From Erwinia endophytica (GTDB lineage: Bacteria > Pseudomonadota > Gammaproteobacteria > Enterobacterales > Enterobacteriaceae), in contig NZ_RQVV01000057.1 in NCBI RefSeq assembly GCF_009295515.1, positions 62,001-126,000 of the forward strand: a stretch of 64,000 bases of DNA. The letters are read 5' to 3'. A model generated the notes under the pieces. It made no database searches. It worked only from the letters and a program-made list of their open reading frames with translations, and had not been told where the DNA came from. A program made the position numbers and the translations under genes. Positions 10,206-21,615 of the stretch are shown here, piece by piece (position 1 is the stretch's first letter; every line of letters begins with the position of its first letter).

Positions 10206-10325
10206 TTTGGCATCCGAGGATATGTACCCGGAAAAAAGCGCGGCGTCAGGCGTTGAAACAGCGAAAACAGACCGCATTTAGTGTGCATACCTGATTTGAA
10301 ATGAATTTAAGTGGGAGACGTTTAG

Positions 10326-12242
10326 ATGGGTAAGATTATTGGTATTGACCTGGGTACGACTAACTCTTGTGTTGCGATTATGGATGGCGGCAAACCTCGC
10401 GTACTGGATAATGCGGAGGGCGATCGTACCACTCCTTCCATTATTGCTTATACGCAGGATGGTGAGATCCTGGTCGGTCAGCCGGCTAAACGTCAGGCGG
10501 TGACCAACCCACAGAATACCCTGTTTGCGATCAAACGCCTGATTGGTCGTCGTTTCCAGGATGAAGAAGTACAGCGTGATCTCAAAATCATGCCTTACAA
10601 GATTATCGCTTCTGACAATGGCGACGCCTGGCTGGATGTGAAGGGCCAAAAAATGGCACCGCCGCAGATTTCTGCAGAAGTGCTGAAAAAAATGAAGAAA
10701 ACGGCGGAAGACTATCTGGGCGAGCCGGTAACGGAAGCGGTTATCACTGTACCCGCCTACTTCAACGATGCGCAGCGTCAGGCAACTAAAGATGCCGGGC
10801 GTATCGCCGGTCTGGATGTGAAGCGTATCATCAACGAACCCACCGCTGCTGCACTGGCTTATGGTCTGGATAAAGGCCAGGGAAACCGCACTATTGCGGT
10901 TTATGACTTGGGGGGTGGTACCTTCGATATTTCTATCATTGAAATCGATGAAGTTGAAGGCGAAAAAACGTTTGAAGTATTGGCGACCAACGGCGATACC
11001 CACTTGGGTGGTGAAGACTTCGACAGCCGTATGATCAACTATCTGGTGGCAGAATTTAAGAAAGATCAGGGCATCGATCTGCACAATGATCCGCTGGCGA
11101 TGCAGCGTCTGAAAGAAGCGGCGGAGAAAGCGAAAATTGAGCTGTCTTCCGCTCAGCAGACCGACGTTAACCTGCCGTACATCACGGCTGATGCCACCGG
11201 TCCTAAACACCTGAACATTAAAGTGACTCGTGCGAAACTGGAATCGCTGGTAGAAGACCTGGTGGCGCGTTCTATCGATCCACTGAAAGTGGCTTTGCAG
11301 GATGCCGGTTTGTCAGTGTCTGACATCAATGATGTTATCCTGGTCGGTGGTCAGACGCGTATGCCGCTGGTACAGGCGAAAGTTGCCGAGTTCTTTGGTA
11401 AAGAGCCACGTAAAGATGTGAACCCGGATGAAGCCGTTGCTGTGGGTGCGGCGGTGCAGGGTGGTGTGCTGGCTGGTGATGTGAAAGACGTGCTGCTGCT
11501 GGATGTGACGCCGTTGTCTTTGGGTATCGAAACCATGGGCGGCGTGATGACCCCGCTGATCAACAAGAACACCACGATCCCGACGAAGCACAGTCAGGTG
11601 TTCTCCACGGCAGAAGACAACCAGTCGGCGGTGACCATTCACGTGGTGCAGGGTGAGCGTAAACGTGCGGCAGATAACAAATCTCTCGGCCAGTTCAACC
11701 TGGACGGTATCCAGCCGGCGCCGCGCGGTATGCCGCAGATCGAAGTCACCTTCGACATTGATGCGGATGGTATCCTGCATGTGTCGGCGAAAGATAAAAA
11801 CAGCGGTAAAGAGCAGAAAATCACCATTAAGGCTTCTTCTGGTCTGAACGATGATGAAATCGAAAAAATGGTTCGTGACGCGGAGATGAATGCTGAGTCC
11901 GACCGTAAGTTCGAAGAACTGGTACAGATTCGTAACCAGGCCGATCATCTGGCGCACAGTACTCGTAAGCAGTTGGATGAAGCGGGAGATAAGCTGCCGG
12001 CAGACGACAAGGCGCCTATTGAAGCAGCCCTGACTGAACTGAATACTGCGTTGAAAGGTGAAGACAAAGCTGAAATCGAAGCGAAGATGCAGGCGTTGAT
12101 GCAAGTCTCCAGTAAGCTGATGGAGTTTGCTCAACAGCAAGCTGCGGCGGCTGGCGGCGCAGAGGCGACCGACGCTTCCGCGAAAAAAGATGACGATGTT
12201 GTTGACGCTGAATTTGAAGAAGTCAAAGACAATAAAAAATAA
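10326..12242 (+). CDS. dnaK: Chaperone DnaK (Hsp70)
   Basis: DnaK is the ATP-driven Hsp70 that binds unfolded segments and, with DnaJ and GrpE, also restrains sigma-32. It has 638 residues, identical in length to E. coli. The nucleotide-binding domain shows [12 protein letters not shown] at residues 5-16, the phosphate-2 loop [11 protein letters not shown] near 194-204, and [11 protein letters not shown] near 341. The substrate-binding domain follows from about residue 390, and the acidic tail ends EEVKDNKK. It is first in the dnaK-dnaJ operon, behind the sigma-32 promoter at 10172. Long ORFs on the opposite strand are reading-frame shadows typical of dnaK. Confidence 0.99.
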   Translation: MGKIIGIDLGTTNSCVAIMDGGKPRVLDNAEGDRTTPSIIAYTQDGEILVGQPAKRQAVTNPQNTLFAIKRLIGRRFQDEEVQRDLKIMPYKIIASDNGDAWLDVKGQKMAPPQISAEVLKKMKKTAEDYLGEPVTEAVITVPAYFNDAQRQATKDAGRIAGLDVKRIINEPTAAALAYGLDKGQGNRTIAVYDLGGGTFDISIIEIDEVEGEKTFEVLATNGDTHLGGEDFDSRMINYLVAEFKKDQGIDLHNDPLAMQRLKEAAEKAKIELSSAQQTDVNLPYITADATGPKHLNIKVTRAKLESLVEDLVARSIDPLKVALQDAGLSVSDINDVILVGGQTRMPLVQAKVAEFFGKEPRKDVNPDEAVAVGAAVQGGVLAGDVKDVLLLDVTPLSLGIETMGGVMTPLINKNTTIPTKHSQVFSTAEDNQSAVTIHVVQGERKRAADNKSLGQFNLDGIQPAPRGMPQIEVTFDIDADGILHVSAKDKNSGKEQKITIKASSGLNDDEIEKMVRDAEMNAESDRKFEELVQIRNQADHLAHSTRKQLDEAGDKLPADDKAPIEAALTELNTALKGEDKAEIEAKMQALMQVSSKLMEFAQQQAAAAGGAEATDASAKKDDDVVDAEFEEVKDNKK

Positions 12243-12259
12243 TCGCCCTTGAGCGGGCA

Positions 12260-12320
12260 CGGTGGCTGATGATAGGCCACCGATTAAACCCACGGGCGTC
12301 GGAGTTTTTCCACGCCCGTG
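12260..12320 (+). other. Two hairpins in the dnaK-dnaJ spacer
   Basis: The 106-bp spacer holds a CGGTGGC/GCCACCG hairpin starting at 12260 and a 9-bp hairpin (12291-12299 with 12312-12320) without a T run after it. They probably shape or process the transcript between the two chaperone genes rather than end it. Confidence 0.45.
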
Positions 12321-12348
12321 CACGCATGTTAAGGGCAGGACCACCAGA

Positions 12349-13485
12349 ATGGCGAAGAAAGACTATTACGAGATTTTAGGCGTTTCCAAATCAGCGGAAG
12401 AGCGTGAAATCAAAAAGGCCTATAAACGCCTGGCGATGAAATACCATCCTGACCGTAATCCAGGTGATAAAGCGTCTGAAGCCAAATTTAAAGAGGTCAA
12501 GGAAGCTTATGAAATCCTGACCGATGCGCAGAAGCGTGCGGCTTACGATCAGTACGGTCATGCTGCCTTTGAACAAGGTGGTATGGGCGGTGGCGGCGGT
12601 TTTGGCGGCGGCGGAGCCGATTTCAGTGATATCTTTGGCGACGTGTTCGGCGATATTTTTGGCGGGGGCCGCCGTCAGCAGCGAGCCGCGCGAGGGGCCG
12701 ATTTACGCTATAACATGGAGCTGACGCTTGAAGAAGCCGTCCGCGGCGTGACCAAAGAGATCCGTATCCCTACGCTGGAAGAGTGTGGCGTTTGCCACGG
12801 CAGTGGCTCGAAACCCGGGACACAGCCGCAAACCTGTTCAACCTGCCATGGTCAGGGACAGGTGCAGATGCGTCAGGGATTCTTTACCGTGCAGCAGGCG
12901 TGTCCAACCTGTCACGGACGCGGTTCGATGATCAAAGATCCTTGTCATGCCTGCCATGGTCACGGGCGCGTGGAGCGCTCCAAAACGTTGTCGGTGAAAA
13001 TTCCGGCGGGTGTGGATACCGGCGACCGTATTCGTCTGAGCGGAGAAGGTGAAGCGGGTGAGCATGGCGCGCCAGCGGGTGATCTGTATGTGCAGGTCTC
13101 GGTGCGCAAACATCCTATCTTTGAGCGTGAAGACAATAACCTGTACTGCGAAGTGCCGATTAATTTCGCGATGGCTGCATTAGGGGGGGAAATTGAAGTG
13201 CCGACCCTGGATGGCCGCGTGAAGTTGAAAGTGCCGGCAGAAACGCAGACGGGCAAGTTGTTCCGGATGCGCGGCAAGGGGGTTAAATCCGTGCGCGGCG
13301 GCGTGCAGGGCGACTTGCTGTGCCGGGTGGTGGTGGAAACCCCGGTGAGCCTGAGCGAGAAGCAGAAAGCGCTGCTGCGTGAGCTGGAAGAGAGCTTTGG
13401 TGGTCCGAGCGGCGAGAAAAACAGCCCGCGTTCTAAAAGTTTCTTCGACGGTGTGAAGAAATTCTTTGACGATCTGACCCGTTAA
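12349..13485 (+). CDS. dnaJ: Co-chaperone DnaJ (Hsp40)
   Basis: DnaJ delivers substrates to DnaK and stimulates its ATPase. The start at 12349 ([10 protein letters not shown]) gives 378 residues (E. coli 376); the earlier in-frame ATG at 12262 lies in the hairpin spacer. The J domain carries HPD at 33-35. A Gly/Phe-rich linker ([20 protein letters not shown]) follows, then a zinc domain with four CxxCxGxG repeats: [24 protein letters not shown] and CHACHGHG. The C-terminal peptide-binding domains are complete. It is the second gene of the heat-shock operon. Confidence 0.98.
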   Translation: MAKKDYYEILGVSKSAEEREIKKAYKRLAMKYHPDRNPGDKASEAKFKEVKEAYEILTDAQKRAAYDQYGHAAFEQGGMGGGGGFGGGGADFSDIFGDVFGDIFGGGRRQQRAARGADLRYNMELTLEEAVRGVTKEIRIPTLEECGVCHGSGSKPGTQPQTCSTCHGQGQVQMRQGFFTVQQACPTCHGRGSMIKDPCHACHGHGRVERSKTLSVKIPAGVDTGDRIRLSGEGEAGEHGAPAGDLYVQVSVRKHPIFEREDNNLYCEVPINFAMAALGGEIEVPTLDGRVKLKVPAETQTGKLFRMRGKGVKSVRGGVQGDLLCRVVVETPVSLSEKQKALLRELEESFGGPSGEKNSPRSKSFFDGVKKFFDDLTR

Positions 13486-13506
13486 TTTAACGCCAATAGC
13501 CAAATC

Positions 13507-13536
13507 GGGCAGCCTGATACGCTGCCCATTTTTTTG
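13507..13536 (+). terminator. dnaKJ terminator
   Basis: A 7-bp GGGCAGC/GCTGCCC stem (13507-13513 with 13521-13527) is followed by a run of seven T residues, 21 bp after the dnaJ stop. Confidence 0.88.
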
Positions 13537-13686
13537 TCGTCGGGATCTCACTTTTATGACCTCTTTCCATCTATTGCTGATGGATGTTTTGTTATACCGC
13601 AGACCACGGACAAACGGTTTCTTAGGTGAGAGAAAAATCGGTATGCTGAGCTCCTTCAATTATCTCTTTGTACAGGGACGGTTCCA

Positions 13687-14847
13687 ATGCAATCAGTGCT
13701 TAAACGACTACTGAAAAATGAAGCCACCGGCGGTGTGGTGTTGATCGTTGCCGCGGCAGTAGCGATGTTCCTGGCGAACAATACGGGTACACAACCGGCC
13801 TACCAGTCGATGCTTAATATGCCCGTCGAATTCCGTTTTGGCGCGGTGGATATTAGCAAAAACCTGCAGTTGTGGATCAATGATGCGTTGATGGCCTTGT
13901 TCTTTTTGATGATTGGGCTGGAAGTGAAACATGAACTGGTGTCTGGTTCTCTTGCTACGCGTGAGCGCGCGATATTTCCACTGATAGCGGCGATTGGTGG
14001 GATGATCGCGCCGGGGGCCATCTTTGCGCTGCTGAACCATAGCGATCCGCAGGCGATCCAGGGGTGGGCGATCCCTACCGCGACTGATATTGCTTTTGCG
14101 CTGGGGATCCTGACCTTGCTGGGAAGTCGTGTGCCGCCGGCGCTGAAGATGTTTCTGATGGCGCTGGCGGTGATTGATGATCTTGGCGCGATCCTGATTA
14201 TCGCCTTTTTCTATACGGAGAACCTTTCTGTCGTCTCATTGTGCGTGGCTGCCGGAGCGATAGTGATATTAGCATTGTTGAATCGTTCTGGCGTGCGCAA
14301 CCTTTCGGTCTATATGTTGGTCGGGATGGTGTTGTGGGTCGCCGTGCTGAAATCGGGCATTCACGCGACGCTTGCTGGTGTGATTGTCGGTTTGTTTATC
14401 CCTCTTGAGAAACAGAATGGGCATTCCCCCGCTATCCACCTTGCTCGTAGCCTGGCGCCGTGGGTCAGTTGGTTGATTTTACCGTTGTTTGCCTTTGCTA
14501 ACGCCGGGGTTTCGCTAAGCGGTATTTCTCTGGATGGGGGACTCCCTACCGTGTCGGTGGGCATTATCCTTGGTCTGTTTATTGGCAAGCCGGTAGGTAT
14601 TACCGTGATTTGTTGGCTGGCGGTAAAGCTGCGACTGGCTGCGTTGCCGGAAAACACCCGTATGCAGGACATTGCAGCCATCGGGGTGCTGTGCGGTATC
14701 GGTTTTACTATGTCGATATTTATCGCTTCGCTGGCTTTTGATGCAGAGCACCTTGAAATGGTTAAGTTAGCGAAGCTTGGTATTCTCACGGGGTCGGTGA
14801 TTTCCGCCGTGGTGGGGTATACGCTGTTGCGGATTAAACTTCGCTAA
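13687..14847 (+). CDS. nhaA: Na+/H+ antiporter NhaA
   Basis: NhaA expels sodium or lithium in exchange for two protons across the inner membrane. The 386-residue protein (E. coli 388) has about twelve hydrophobic segments. The ion-binding aspartates are present at D164 and D165 (AVIDDLGA) and the unwound-helix segment [12 protein letters not shown] includes D134, one residue offset from E. coli D163, D164 and D133. [13 protein letters not shown] and [15 protein letters not shown] are also family segments. The E. coli neighbour nhaR, the sodium-responsive activator, is not next to it, and a terminator shared with rpsT follows. Confidence 0.97.
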   Translation: MQSVLKRLLKNEATGGVVLIVAAAVAMFLANNTGTQPAYQSMLNMPVEFRFGAVDISKNLQLWINDALMALFFLMIGLEVKHELVSGSLATRERAIFPLIAAIGGMIAPGAIFALLNHSDPQAIQGWAIPTATDIAFALGILTLLGSRVPPALKMFLMALAVIDDLGAILIIAFFYTENLSVVSLCVAAGAIVILALLNRSGVRNLSVYMLVGMVLWVAVLKSGIHATLAGVIVGLFIPLEKQNGHSPAIHLARSLAPWVSWLILPLFAFANAGVSLSGISLDGGLPTVSVGIILGLFIGKPVGITVICWLAVKLRLAALPENTRMQDIAAIGVLCGIGFTMSIFIASLAFDAEHLEMVKLAKLGILTGSVISAVVGYTLLRIKLR

Positions 14848-14890
14848 TCACGGGGCGTGTGTTCTGAGCGGAGATGTTTGTCCAGCCAAT

Positions 14891-14917
14891 AAAAAAACCG
14901 GCCAGGCCGGTTTTTTT
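14891..14917. terminator. Bidirectional terminator nhaA / rpsT
   Basis: A tract of A residues, a CCGGCC-A-GGCCGG stem and a tract of T residues form a symmetrical terminator. It serves both nhaA (plus) and the convergent rpsT (minus). Confidence 0.88.
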
Positions 14918-14944
14918 ATCAACGCACAATTAACAACATGGCGA

Positions 14945-15241
<297 letters not shown>

Positions 15242-15254
15242 TCAAAGGCCGAGG

Positions 15255-15284
15255 AATATGCCTCTTTTAGCCTGTGGTTGTCAA
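15255..15284 (-). promoter_or_regulatory. rpsT promoter
   Basis: On the minus strand, TTGACA (15279-15284) is 18 bp from CATATT (15255-15260). The bases after the -10 are GC-rich (CCTCGGCC), a discriminator type common at stringently controlled ribosomal-protein promoters. Confidence 0.7.
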
Positions 15285-15525
15285 TGGATTTGTGCAAATA
15301 AGCGCCGATAAAAAAACGGCACCTGGTTACGTTTCGATGGCGCAGGATTCTACCAGCTTCGTGCAGATGAATACAGCTTATTCAGCAGATAAATGTCTCT
15401 TGCGGGCTCAGCGCGCTTTTTGCCGCAGAAAATGCTTCCGGGAACATGGGAAAGCCACATTCGCGGGTTAACCTTCATCGCTGTACAAGGTATAATCCGC
15501 CGATTTCCACAAATTTGAGCCAGCC
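15285..15525. other. rpsT-ribF divergent spacer
   Basis: The rest of the 317-bp divergent spacer should hold the ribF promoter. I see no ORF, no strong hairpin and no clear sigma-70 pair here. Confidence 0.4.
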
Positions 15526-16464
15526 ATGAAGTTTATCCGCGGCATACATAATCTCAGGGAGCAGCATCGCGGTTGCGTATTGACTATCGGTAATTTCGAT
15601 GGGGTTCATCGCGGCCATCAGGCACTGTTGCTCCGTCTGTGCGAAGAAGGACGTCAACGCAACCTGCCGGTGGTGGTGATGTTGTTTGAACCGCAACCAC
15701 AGGAGTTGTTTGCGGCTGATAAAGCGCCGCCCCGGTTGACGCGTCTGCGTGAAAAAGTCCGTTATCTGAGTGACGCGGGTGTAGACGCGGTGTTGTGTGT
15801 GCGCTTCGACCGTCGTTTTGCCGCACAGACCGCGCAAAGTTTTGTCGCTGATTTGTTGGTGGACAAGCTTGGCGTCAAATTTCTCGCCGTGGGTGATGAT
15901 TTCCGCTTTGGCGCTGGTCGCCAGGGGGATTTCCTGTTATTACAGGATGCGGGTGCTGAATATGGCTTTGATGTCATCAGTACCCAGACCTTTTGTGATG
16001 ATGGTCGGCGTATCAGCAGTACCGCGATACGTCAGGCGTTAGCAGAAGACAATTTGCCGCTGGCGGCCGCTTTTTTGGGGCATCCTTTCAGCATTTCAGG
16101 CCGGGTGACGCACGGTGACGCGCTGGGCCGGACTATAGGTTTCCCTACCGCTAACCTGCCGCTAAGGCGCTATGTTTCGCCAGTTAAAGGGGTTTATGCT
16201 GTTGAGGTTTATGGCCTCGGCGAGAAGCCTTTGCCCGGCGTTGCCAATATTGGTACCCGCCCTACGGTGTCCGGAATGCGTCAGCAACTGGAAGTTCATT
16301 TGCTGGATGTTGTGATGGACTTGTATGGTCGCCATATAGATGTGGTGATCCGTGAAAAAATACGTAATGAGCAGCGATTTGCTTCACTGGATGCGCTTAA
16401 AGAGCAAATTGCTAAAGATGTGGTGACGGCCCGACAGTTTTTTGGGCTGAAAACACCAGTTTAA
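15526..16464 (+). CDS. ribF: Bifunctional riboflavin kinase / FAD synthetase
   Basis: RibF makes FMN from riboflavin and then FAD. The 312-residue protein (E. coli 313) has an N-terminal nucleotidyltransferase domain with IGNFDGVHRGHQALL near residues 22-36 and a VGDDFRFG segment near 123-130. The C-terminal flavokinase domain has the signature GRTIGFPTANL near 203-213 and GVANIGTRPTV. It opens the ribF-ileS-lspA-fkpB-ispH gene run conserved in enterobacteria; ileS starts 30 bp downstream. Confidence 0.97.
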   Translation: MKFIRGIHNLREQHRGCVLTIGNFDGVHRGHQALLLRLCEEGRQRNLPVVVMLFEPQPQELFAADKAPPRLTRLREKVRYLSDAGVDAVLCVRFDRRFAAQTAQSFVADLLVDKLGVKFLAVGDDFRFGAGRQGDFLLLQDAGAEYGFDVISTQTFCDDGRRISSTAIRQALAEDNLPLAAAFLGHPFSISGRVTHGDALGRTIGFPTANLPLRRYVSPVKGVYAVEVYGLGEKPLPGVANIGTRPTVSGMRQQLEVHLLDVVMDLYGRHIDVVIREKIRNEQRFASLDALKEQIAKDVVTARQFFGLKTPV

Positions 16465-16494
16465 ACAGAATCGAAATACGGAATCGAGAAGCTG

Positions 16495-19311
16495 ATGAGT
16501 GACTATAAATCCACCCTGAACTTGCCGGAAACGGGGTTCCCGATGCGTGGCGATTTGGCCAAACGCGAGCCGGGAATGTTGCAACGCTGGTATGCAGACA
16601 ATCTGTACGGCATTATCCGCGCAGCCAAAAAAGGGAAAAAAATCTTTATCCTGCATGATGGCCCTCCCTACGCCAACGGCAGTATTCATATTGGTCACTC
16701 CGTTAACAAGATTCTGAAAGATATTATTGTTAAGTCCAAAGGGCTGGCAGGTTTCGATTCACCTTATGTGCCAGGCTGGGACTGCCATGGCTTGCCCATT
16801 GAGCACAAAGTTGAGCAGATGATTGGTAAGCCTGGCGAGAAAGTGACGGCGGCTGAGTTTCGTGAAGCGTGCCGTCAGTACGCGGCTAAGCAGGTTGAAG
16901 GTCAGAAGAAAGACTTTATCCGTCTGGGGGTGCTGGGCGACTGGGAGCATCCGTATCTGACGATGGACTTCAAAACTGAAGCCAACATTATCCGTGCGCT
17001 GGGTAAAATCATCGGTAATGGTCATCTGCACAAAGGCGCGAAACCGGTGCACTGGTGTCTGGATTGCCGTTCAGCGCTGGCGGAAGCGGAGGTGGAGTAT
17101 GACGACAAGGCTTCGCTGTCCATCGACGTGATGTTTAATGCTGTTGATCAGGATGCGGTACAGGCCAAATTTGGCGCTGGCAGTGTTGACGGCCCTGTCT
17201 CCATGGTTATCTGGACCACTACGCCATGGACTATGCCGGCTAACCGCGCCATCTCTTTGCACCCGGAGTTCGATTATCAACTGGTGCAGATTGAAGGGCG
17301 TGCGCTGATCCTGGCGAAAGATCTGGTCGACAGCGTGATGAAACGCACCGGTATTACCGACTGGCGGATACTGGGTGAGGCGAAAGGGGCCGACCTTGAG
17401 CTGATGGGATTCCAGCATCCATTCCTCGATTTAACCTCGCCGGTGGTTCTGGGCGAGCACGTAACGTTGGATGCCGGTACGGGGGCTGTACATACCGCTC
17501 CCGCCCATGGTCCGGATGACTATGTGATTTGCCAAAAATATGGCATTGAAGCGGCGAATCCGGTTGGGCCTGATGGTAACTATCTGTCGGGGACTTACCC
17601 AACGCTGGATGGCGTAAACGTATTTAAAGCCAACGACATGGTTGTGGCGCTGCTGCGTGAAAAAGGCGCGTTGCTGCATGTGGAAAAACTGTTGCACAGC
17701 TACCCTCACTGCTGGCGTCACAAAACGCCAATCATCTTCCGCGCGACGCCACAGTGGTTCATCAGCATGGATCAGAAAGGTCTGCGCGAGCAGTCATTGA
17801 AAGAGATTAAAGGCGTGCAGTGGATCCCGGATTGGGGGCAGGCGCGGATCGAATCCATGGTGACTAACCGTCCAGACTGGTGCATCTCGCGTCAGCGTAC
17901 CTGGGGCGTGCCGATGGCGTTGTTCGTGCATAAAGAAACCGAGCAATTGCACCCGGATACGTTAGCGTTGATGGAAAAAGTCGCGCAGCGCGTGGAGCAG
18001 GACGGCATCCAGGCATGGTGGGATCTGGAGGTGAAAGATCTGATGGGAGCCGATGCCGAAAACTACGTTAAAGTGCCGGATACCCTGGATGTGTGGTTCG
18101 ACTCAGGATCAACCAGCTACTCAGTGGTGGATGTACGCCCGGAATTTGAAGGGCATACGCCGGATATGTACCTGGAAGGTTCGGACCAGCACCGTGGCTG
18201 GTTTATGTCTTCATTAATGATTTCGACAGCGATGAAGGGCAACGCTCCTTACCGTCAGGTACTGACACATGGCTTCACCGTCGATGGCCAGGGTCGCAAA
18301 ATGTCGAAGTCAATCGGCAACACCGTTTCACCACAAGAGGTGATGGATAAGCTGGGGGGCGACATCCTGCGTCTGTGGGTGGCGTCAACCGACTATTCCG
18401 GCGAAATGGCGGTTTCTGACGAGATCCTCAAGCGGTCTGCCGACGCCTATCGCCGTATCCGTAACACCGCCCGCTTCCTGCTGGCCAACCTGAATGGCTT
18501 TAATCCTGAAACGGATATTGTTAAGCCGGAAGAAATGGTGGTGCTGGATCGCTGGGCTGTCGGGCGGGCCCGGGCCGCGCAGGACGCTATTATCGCCTCT
18601 TACGCCAGTTATGACTTCCATGAAGTCGTCCAGCGCCTGATGCAGTTCTGCTCAGTTGAGATGGGCTCGTTTTATCTGGACATCATTAAAGACCGCCAGT
18701 ACACCGCGAAGGCTGATGGCCTGGCGCGCCGTAGCTGCCAGACCGCGTTGTATTTTATTGCTGAAGCGCTGGTGCGTTGGATGGCGCCGATTATCTCGTT
18801 CACCGCCGATGAAATCTGGAATGAACTGCCGGGTAAGCGTGAAAAGTATGTCTTCACTGAAGAGTGGTTCGGCGGGTTGTTCGGTCTGGCAGAAAACGAG
18901 CCGATGAACGACAGCTATTGGGACGAGTTGCTGAAAGTCCGTGGCGAAGTAAACAAAGTTATCGAACAGGCTCGTGCTGACAAACGCGTGGGCGGGGCTT
19001 TGGAGGCGGCGGTGACATTGTATGCTGATGCGTCGCTGGCTGAAAAATTGACCAGTCTGGGTGATGAACTGCGTTTTGTCCTGCTGACCTCTGGCGCTCA
19101 GGTGGCGGATTACGCCCAGGCAACGGCAGACGCTCAGCAGAGCGAATTGCTGAAAGGTCTGAAAATTGCGCTGCACCAGGCAGAAGGCGATAAATGTCCA
19201 CGCTGCTGGCATTACACTACGGATATCGGTCAGAGTGCAGAACATCCGGAGATTTGTGGCCGTTGTGTCACTAACATTGCCGGGGCTGGTGAACAGCGTA
19301 AATTCGCATGA
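16495..19311 (+). CDS. ileS: Isoleucyl-tRNA synthetase
   Basis: IleS charges tRNA-Ile and edits misactivated valine. It is a class I synthetase of 938 residues, the E. coli length. HIGH is at residues 65-68 (NGSIHIGHS) and KMSKS at 602-606. The editing insert (CP1) lies between, with [13 protein letters not shown]. The C-terminal zinc site has C901, C904, C921 and C924. The stop codon overlaps the lspA start by 4 bp (ATGA), so the two are translationally coupled. Confidence 0.99.
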   Translation: MSDYKSTLNLPETGFPMRGDLAKREPGMLQRWYADNLYGIIRAAKKGKKIFILHDGPPYANGSIHIGHSVNKILKDIIVKSKGLAGFDSPYVPGWDCHGLPIEHKVEQMIGKPGEKVTAAEFREACRQYAAKQVEGQKKDFIRLGVLGDWEHPYLTMDFKTEANIIRALGKIIGNGHLHKGAKPVHWCLDCRSALAEAEVEYDDKASLSIDVMFNAVDQDAVQAKFGAGSVDGPVSMVIWTTTPWTMPANRAISLHPEFDYQLVQIEGRALILAKDLVDSVMKRTGITDWRILGEAKGADLELMGFQHPFLDLTSPVVLGEHVTLDAGTGAVHTAPAHGPDDYVICQKYGIEAANPVGPDGNYLSGTYPTLDGVNVFKANDMVVALLREKGALLHVEKLLHSYPHCWRHKTPIIFRATPQWFISMDQKGLREQSLKEIKGVQWIPDWGQARIESMVTNRPDWCISRQRTWGVPMALFVHKETEQLHPDTLALMEKVAQRVEQDGIQAWWDLEVKDLMGADAENYVKVPDTLDVWFDSGSTSYSVVDVRPEFEGHTPDMYLEGSDQHRGWFMSSLMISTAMKGNAPYRQVLTHGFTVDGQGRKMSKSIGNTVSPQEVMDKLGGDILRLWVASTDYSGEMAVSDEILKRSADAYRRIRNTARFLLANLNGFNPETDIVKPEEMVVLDRWAVGRARAAQDAIIASYASYDFHEVVQRLMQFCSVEMGSFYLDIIKDRQYTAKADGLARRSCQTALYFIAEALVRWMAPIISFTADEIWNELPGKREKYVFTEEWFGGLFGLAENEPMNDSYWDELLKVRGEVNKVIEQARADKRVGGALEAAVTLYADASLAEKLTSLGDELRFVLLTSGAQVADYAQATADAQQSELLKGLKIALHQAEGDKCPRCWHYTTDIGQSAEHPEICGRCVTNIAGAGEQRKFA

Positions 19312-19808
19312 TGAAGCCTGTTCTTTCAACCGGATTGCGCTGGCTATGGCTGGTGCTGGTGGTGATCGCCATCGATTTTGCCAGCAAGCAGTGGATAATG
19401 AATACGCTGATGTTGCATGAGTCGATGGCCGTGATGCCGTTTTTCAACTTCTTCTATGCGCATAACTACGGTGCAGCTTTCAGCTTCCTGGCGGATAAAG
19501 GGGGCTGGCAGCGCTGGTTTTTTGCCGGCATTGCGGTGGCAATTGTCATCGCGCTGGTGGTGATGATGTATCGCACCGAGGCCAGCAAGAAGTTGAATAA
19601 CATTGCTTACGCGCTGATCATTGGCGGTGCGTTGGGTAACTTGTTTGATCGGGCTTATCACGGTTTTGTGGTCGATTTTATCGACTTCTATGTTGGCGAC
19701 TGGCACTTTGCTACCTTTAATGTTGCTGACTGCGCTATCTGTATCGGTGCTGCGCTGATTGTGCTGGAGGGTTTTCTCAGTCCGGCAGGCAAACACGCTA
19801 AAAGTTAA
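19308..19808 (+). CDS. lspA: Lipoprotein signal peptidase (signal peptidase II)
   Basis: LspA cleaves the signal peptide of lipid-modified prolipoproteins in the inner membrane. The 166-residue protein has four hydrophobic segments. The aspartyl-protease signatures are [17 protein letters not shown] and [14 protein letters not shown], each with one catalytic aspartate, and [11 protein letters not shown] is also conserved. It begins inside the ileS stop (ATGATG), and either of the first two ATGs could initiate. Part of the ribF-ileS-lspA-fkpB-ispH run. Confidence 0.97.
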   Translation: MMKPVLSTGLRWLWLVLVVIAIDFASKQWIMNTLMLHESMAVMPFFNFFYAHNYGAAFSFLADKGGWQRWFFAGIAVAIVIALVVMMYRTEASKKLNNIAYALIIGGALGNLFDRAYHGFVVDFIDFYVGDWHFATFNVADCAICIGAALIVLEGFLSPAGKHAKS

Positions 19809-19817
19809 GGGCAGGGC

Positions 19818-20288
19818 ATGACTGATTCTGTACAGCGAGACAGCGCGGTGCTGGTGCATTTCACCTTGAAACTTGCGGATGGTTCAACGGCGGAATCCAC
19901 GCGTAGCCATGGCAAGCCAGCGCTGTTCAACCTGGGCGATGGTAGCCTGTCGCCAGGACTGGAGGCCGAGTTGCTGGGGCTGAAGGTGGGCGATAAAAAA
20001 GCCTTTTCACTGCAGCCGGAAGCGGCTTTCGGGGCGTCCAGTCCGGATCTGATTCAGTATTTCTCTCGCCGGGACTTTATCCAGGCGGGAGAACCGGAAA
20101 TCGGGACGATCATGTTGTTCAGTGGGATGGATGGTAATGAGATGCCGGGGGTGATCCGTGAAATCTCCGGTGATTCGATTACCGTAGATTTTAACCATCC
20201 TCTGGCTGGGCAAGTTATCCACTTTGATGTTGAAGTGCTGGAGATAGATCCGGCACGGGAGGCGACGAATGCAAATCCTGTTGGCTAA
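19818..20288 (+). CDS. fkpB: FKBP-type peptidyl-prolyl isomerase FkpB (SlpA)
   Basis: FkpB is a cytoplasmic FKBP-fold prolyl isomerase with an inserted chaperone flap, of the SlpA/SlyD branch. The 156-residue protein (E. coli 149) shows [13 protein letters not shown] near the start and [36 protein letters not shown] at the end. It begins 9 bp after lspA and its 3' end overlaps ispH by 20 bp in another frame. The C-terminus is slightly extended compared with E. coli. Confidence 0.95.
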   Translation: MTDSVQRDSAVLVHFTLKLADGSTAESTRSHGKPALFNLGDGSLSPGLEAELLGLKVGDKKAFSLQPEAAFGASSPDLIQYFSRRDFIQAGEPEIGTIMLFSGMDGNEMPGVIREISGDSITVDFNHPLAGQVIHFDVEVLEIDPAREATNANPVG

Positions 20289-21222
20289 TCCCCGTGGTTT
20301 TTGTGCGGGAGTCGATCGCGCCATCAGCATCGTGGAACGGGCGCTGGAAATGTACGGTGCGCCGATCTACGTGCGTCATGAAGTGGTACATAACCGGTAT
20401 GTCGTTAACACTCTGCGTGAACGGGGGGCGGTCTTTATCGAAGAGATTGACGAAGTGCCGGACGATTCGATCCTGATTTTCTCCGCTCATGGTGTTTCTC
20501 AGGCAGTACGTGCTGAAGCCCGGGCTCGCAATCTGACAATGCTGTTTGATGCGACCTGTCCACTGGTCACCAAAGTACATATGGAAGTCGCGCGCGCCAG
20601 TCGCAAAGGAACAGAGGCGATTCTCATCGGTCATGCCGGCCACCCGGAAGTGGAAGGCACTATGGGCCAGTACAGTAACCCACAAGGGGGCATGTACCTG
20701 GTTGAATCACCGGCAGACGTTTATAAATTACAGGTGAAGGATGAACAAAACCTGTGTTTTATGACGCAGACCACCCTTTCGGTGGATGATACTTCCGCCG
20801 TGATTGATGCCCTGCGCGAGCGTTTTCCGAAGATCGTCGGACCACGTAAAGATGATATCTGCTACGCCACTACCAATCGTCAGGAAGCGGTGCGTACGTT
20901 GGCAAAAGAGGCTGATGTAGTGCTGGTGGTGGGGTCCCGTAACTCATCCAACTCCAACCGTTTAGCGGAACTGGCGCAGCGAGCGGGCAAACTGGCGCGG
21001 TTGATCGACTCTGCTGATGATATTCGGGAAGAATGGATCAAGGGGATCAGCTGTGTTGGTGTAACGGCGGGCGCTTCCGCCCCTGATGTCCTGGTGCAGG
21101 AAGTGATCCAGCGCCTGCGTGATTTGGGGGGAGACATAGCTGTCGAGCTGATGGGTCGTGAAGAGAATATTGTCTTCGAAGTGCCCAAAGAGCTACGCGT
21201 TGACGTTAAAATGGTCAACTGA
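20269..21222 (+). CDS. ispH: 4-hydroxy-3-methylbut-2-enyl diphosphate reductase
   Basis: IspH is the last enzyme of the MEP isoprenoid pathway and produces IPP and DMAPP using an iron-sulfur cluster. The 317-residue protein has the three cluster cysteines in their usual settings: [12 protein letters not shown] (C12), [11 protein letters not shown] (about C96) and [11 protein letters not shown] (about C197). The substrate motifs [13 protein letters not shown] and [10 protein letters not shown] are intact. It overlaps fkpB by 20 bp and ends the cluster. The E. coli neighbour rihC is absent; a 740-bp gap with a decayed peptide gene follows. Confidence 0.98.
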   Translation: MQILLANPRGFCAGVDRAISIVERALEMYGAPIYVRHEVVHNRYVVNTLRERGAVFIEEIDEVPDDSILIFSAHGVSQAVRAEARARNLTMLFDATCPLVTKVHMEVARASRKGTEAILIGHAGHPEVEGTMGQYSNPQGGMYLVESPADVYKLQVKDEQNLCFMTQTTLSVDDTSAVIDALRERFPKIVGPRKDDICYATTNRQEAVRTLAKEADVVLVVGSRNSSNSNRLAELAQRAGKLARLIDSADDIREEWIKGISCVGVTAGASAPDVLVQEVIQRLRDLGGDIAVELMGREENIVFEVPKELRVDVKMVN

Positions 21223-21329
21223 TAGCGGGTCAACGGCGGAATGGCTGTGGTTGATATCTTCCTGATTCATTAAAATAGCTTTATGATTATATTTTCATCG
21301 CCACACTGTTTGTATGATTTTTCTACATA

Positions 21330-21357
21330 TTGACTGTTTTGTTTTCATAGTTAATAC
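21330..21357 (+). promoter_or_regulatory. Promoter of the decayed peptide gene
   Basis: TTGACT at 21330-21335 and TAATAC at 21352-21357 are 16 bp apart in A/T-rich sequence. The expected start is near 21364, about 25 nt before the ATG of the peptide ORF. Confidence 0.6.
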
Positions 21358-21388
21358 GATGGATGGTTTCATATCTTAAAAGGCGTTA

Positions 21389-21615
21389 ATGATGAGAGAT
21401 CTGACTTTAGTAGAAATTCAATCTGTAAGTGGTGCAGGAGGGCTGTTGGTCGTTGGATGACTGGGCCTGTTGGTGTCTGTCCCGGTGATTGTCGGCGGCG
21501 CGATCCTCGGCGCGTCCCAACGCTGGGGTTAGCCTTTGTCGCTATGGTTTTAGGCATTGTCGGCACGGCGCTTTCCGGGGCCACGATGATTGTCGGTATT
21601 GCCCTTCCGGTGTGA
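21389..21615 (+). pseudogene. Decayed double-glycine-leader (class II microcin-like) peptide gene
   Basis: An ORF opens at 21389 after an A-rich AAAAGGCG ribosome site and encodes MMRDLTLVEIQSVSGAG, then stops with TGA at 21458-21460. The start has the form of leaders removed by bacteriocin-exporting peptidase ABC transporters (compare the microcin V leader MRTLTLNELDSVSGG), with a Gly-Ala cleavage pair. Beyond the stop the same frame continues with hydrophobic, glycine-rich codons (LGLLVSVPVIVGGAILGAS) to TAG at 21530-21532. The other frame from about 21523 then goes on with LGLAFVAMVLGIVGTALSG to TGA at 21613-21615. Together they read as one 70-80-residue hydrophobic peptide broken by a nonsense codon and a frameshift. 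No immunity or export gene is adjacent. The microcin assignment is an inference. Confidence 0.55.

Noticed and set aside
10278-12344. Two long ORFs (310 and 343 codons) on the strand opposite dnaK
   Set aside because: They are frame shadows of the strongly codon-biased dnaK gene, show no family features, and antisense ORFs over dnaK are a known artefact.
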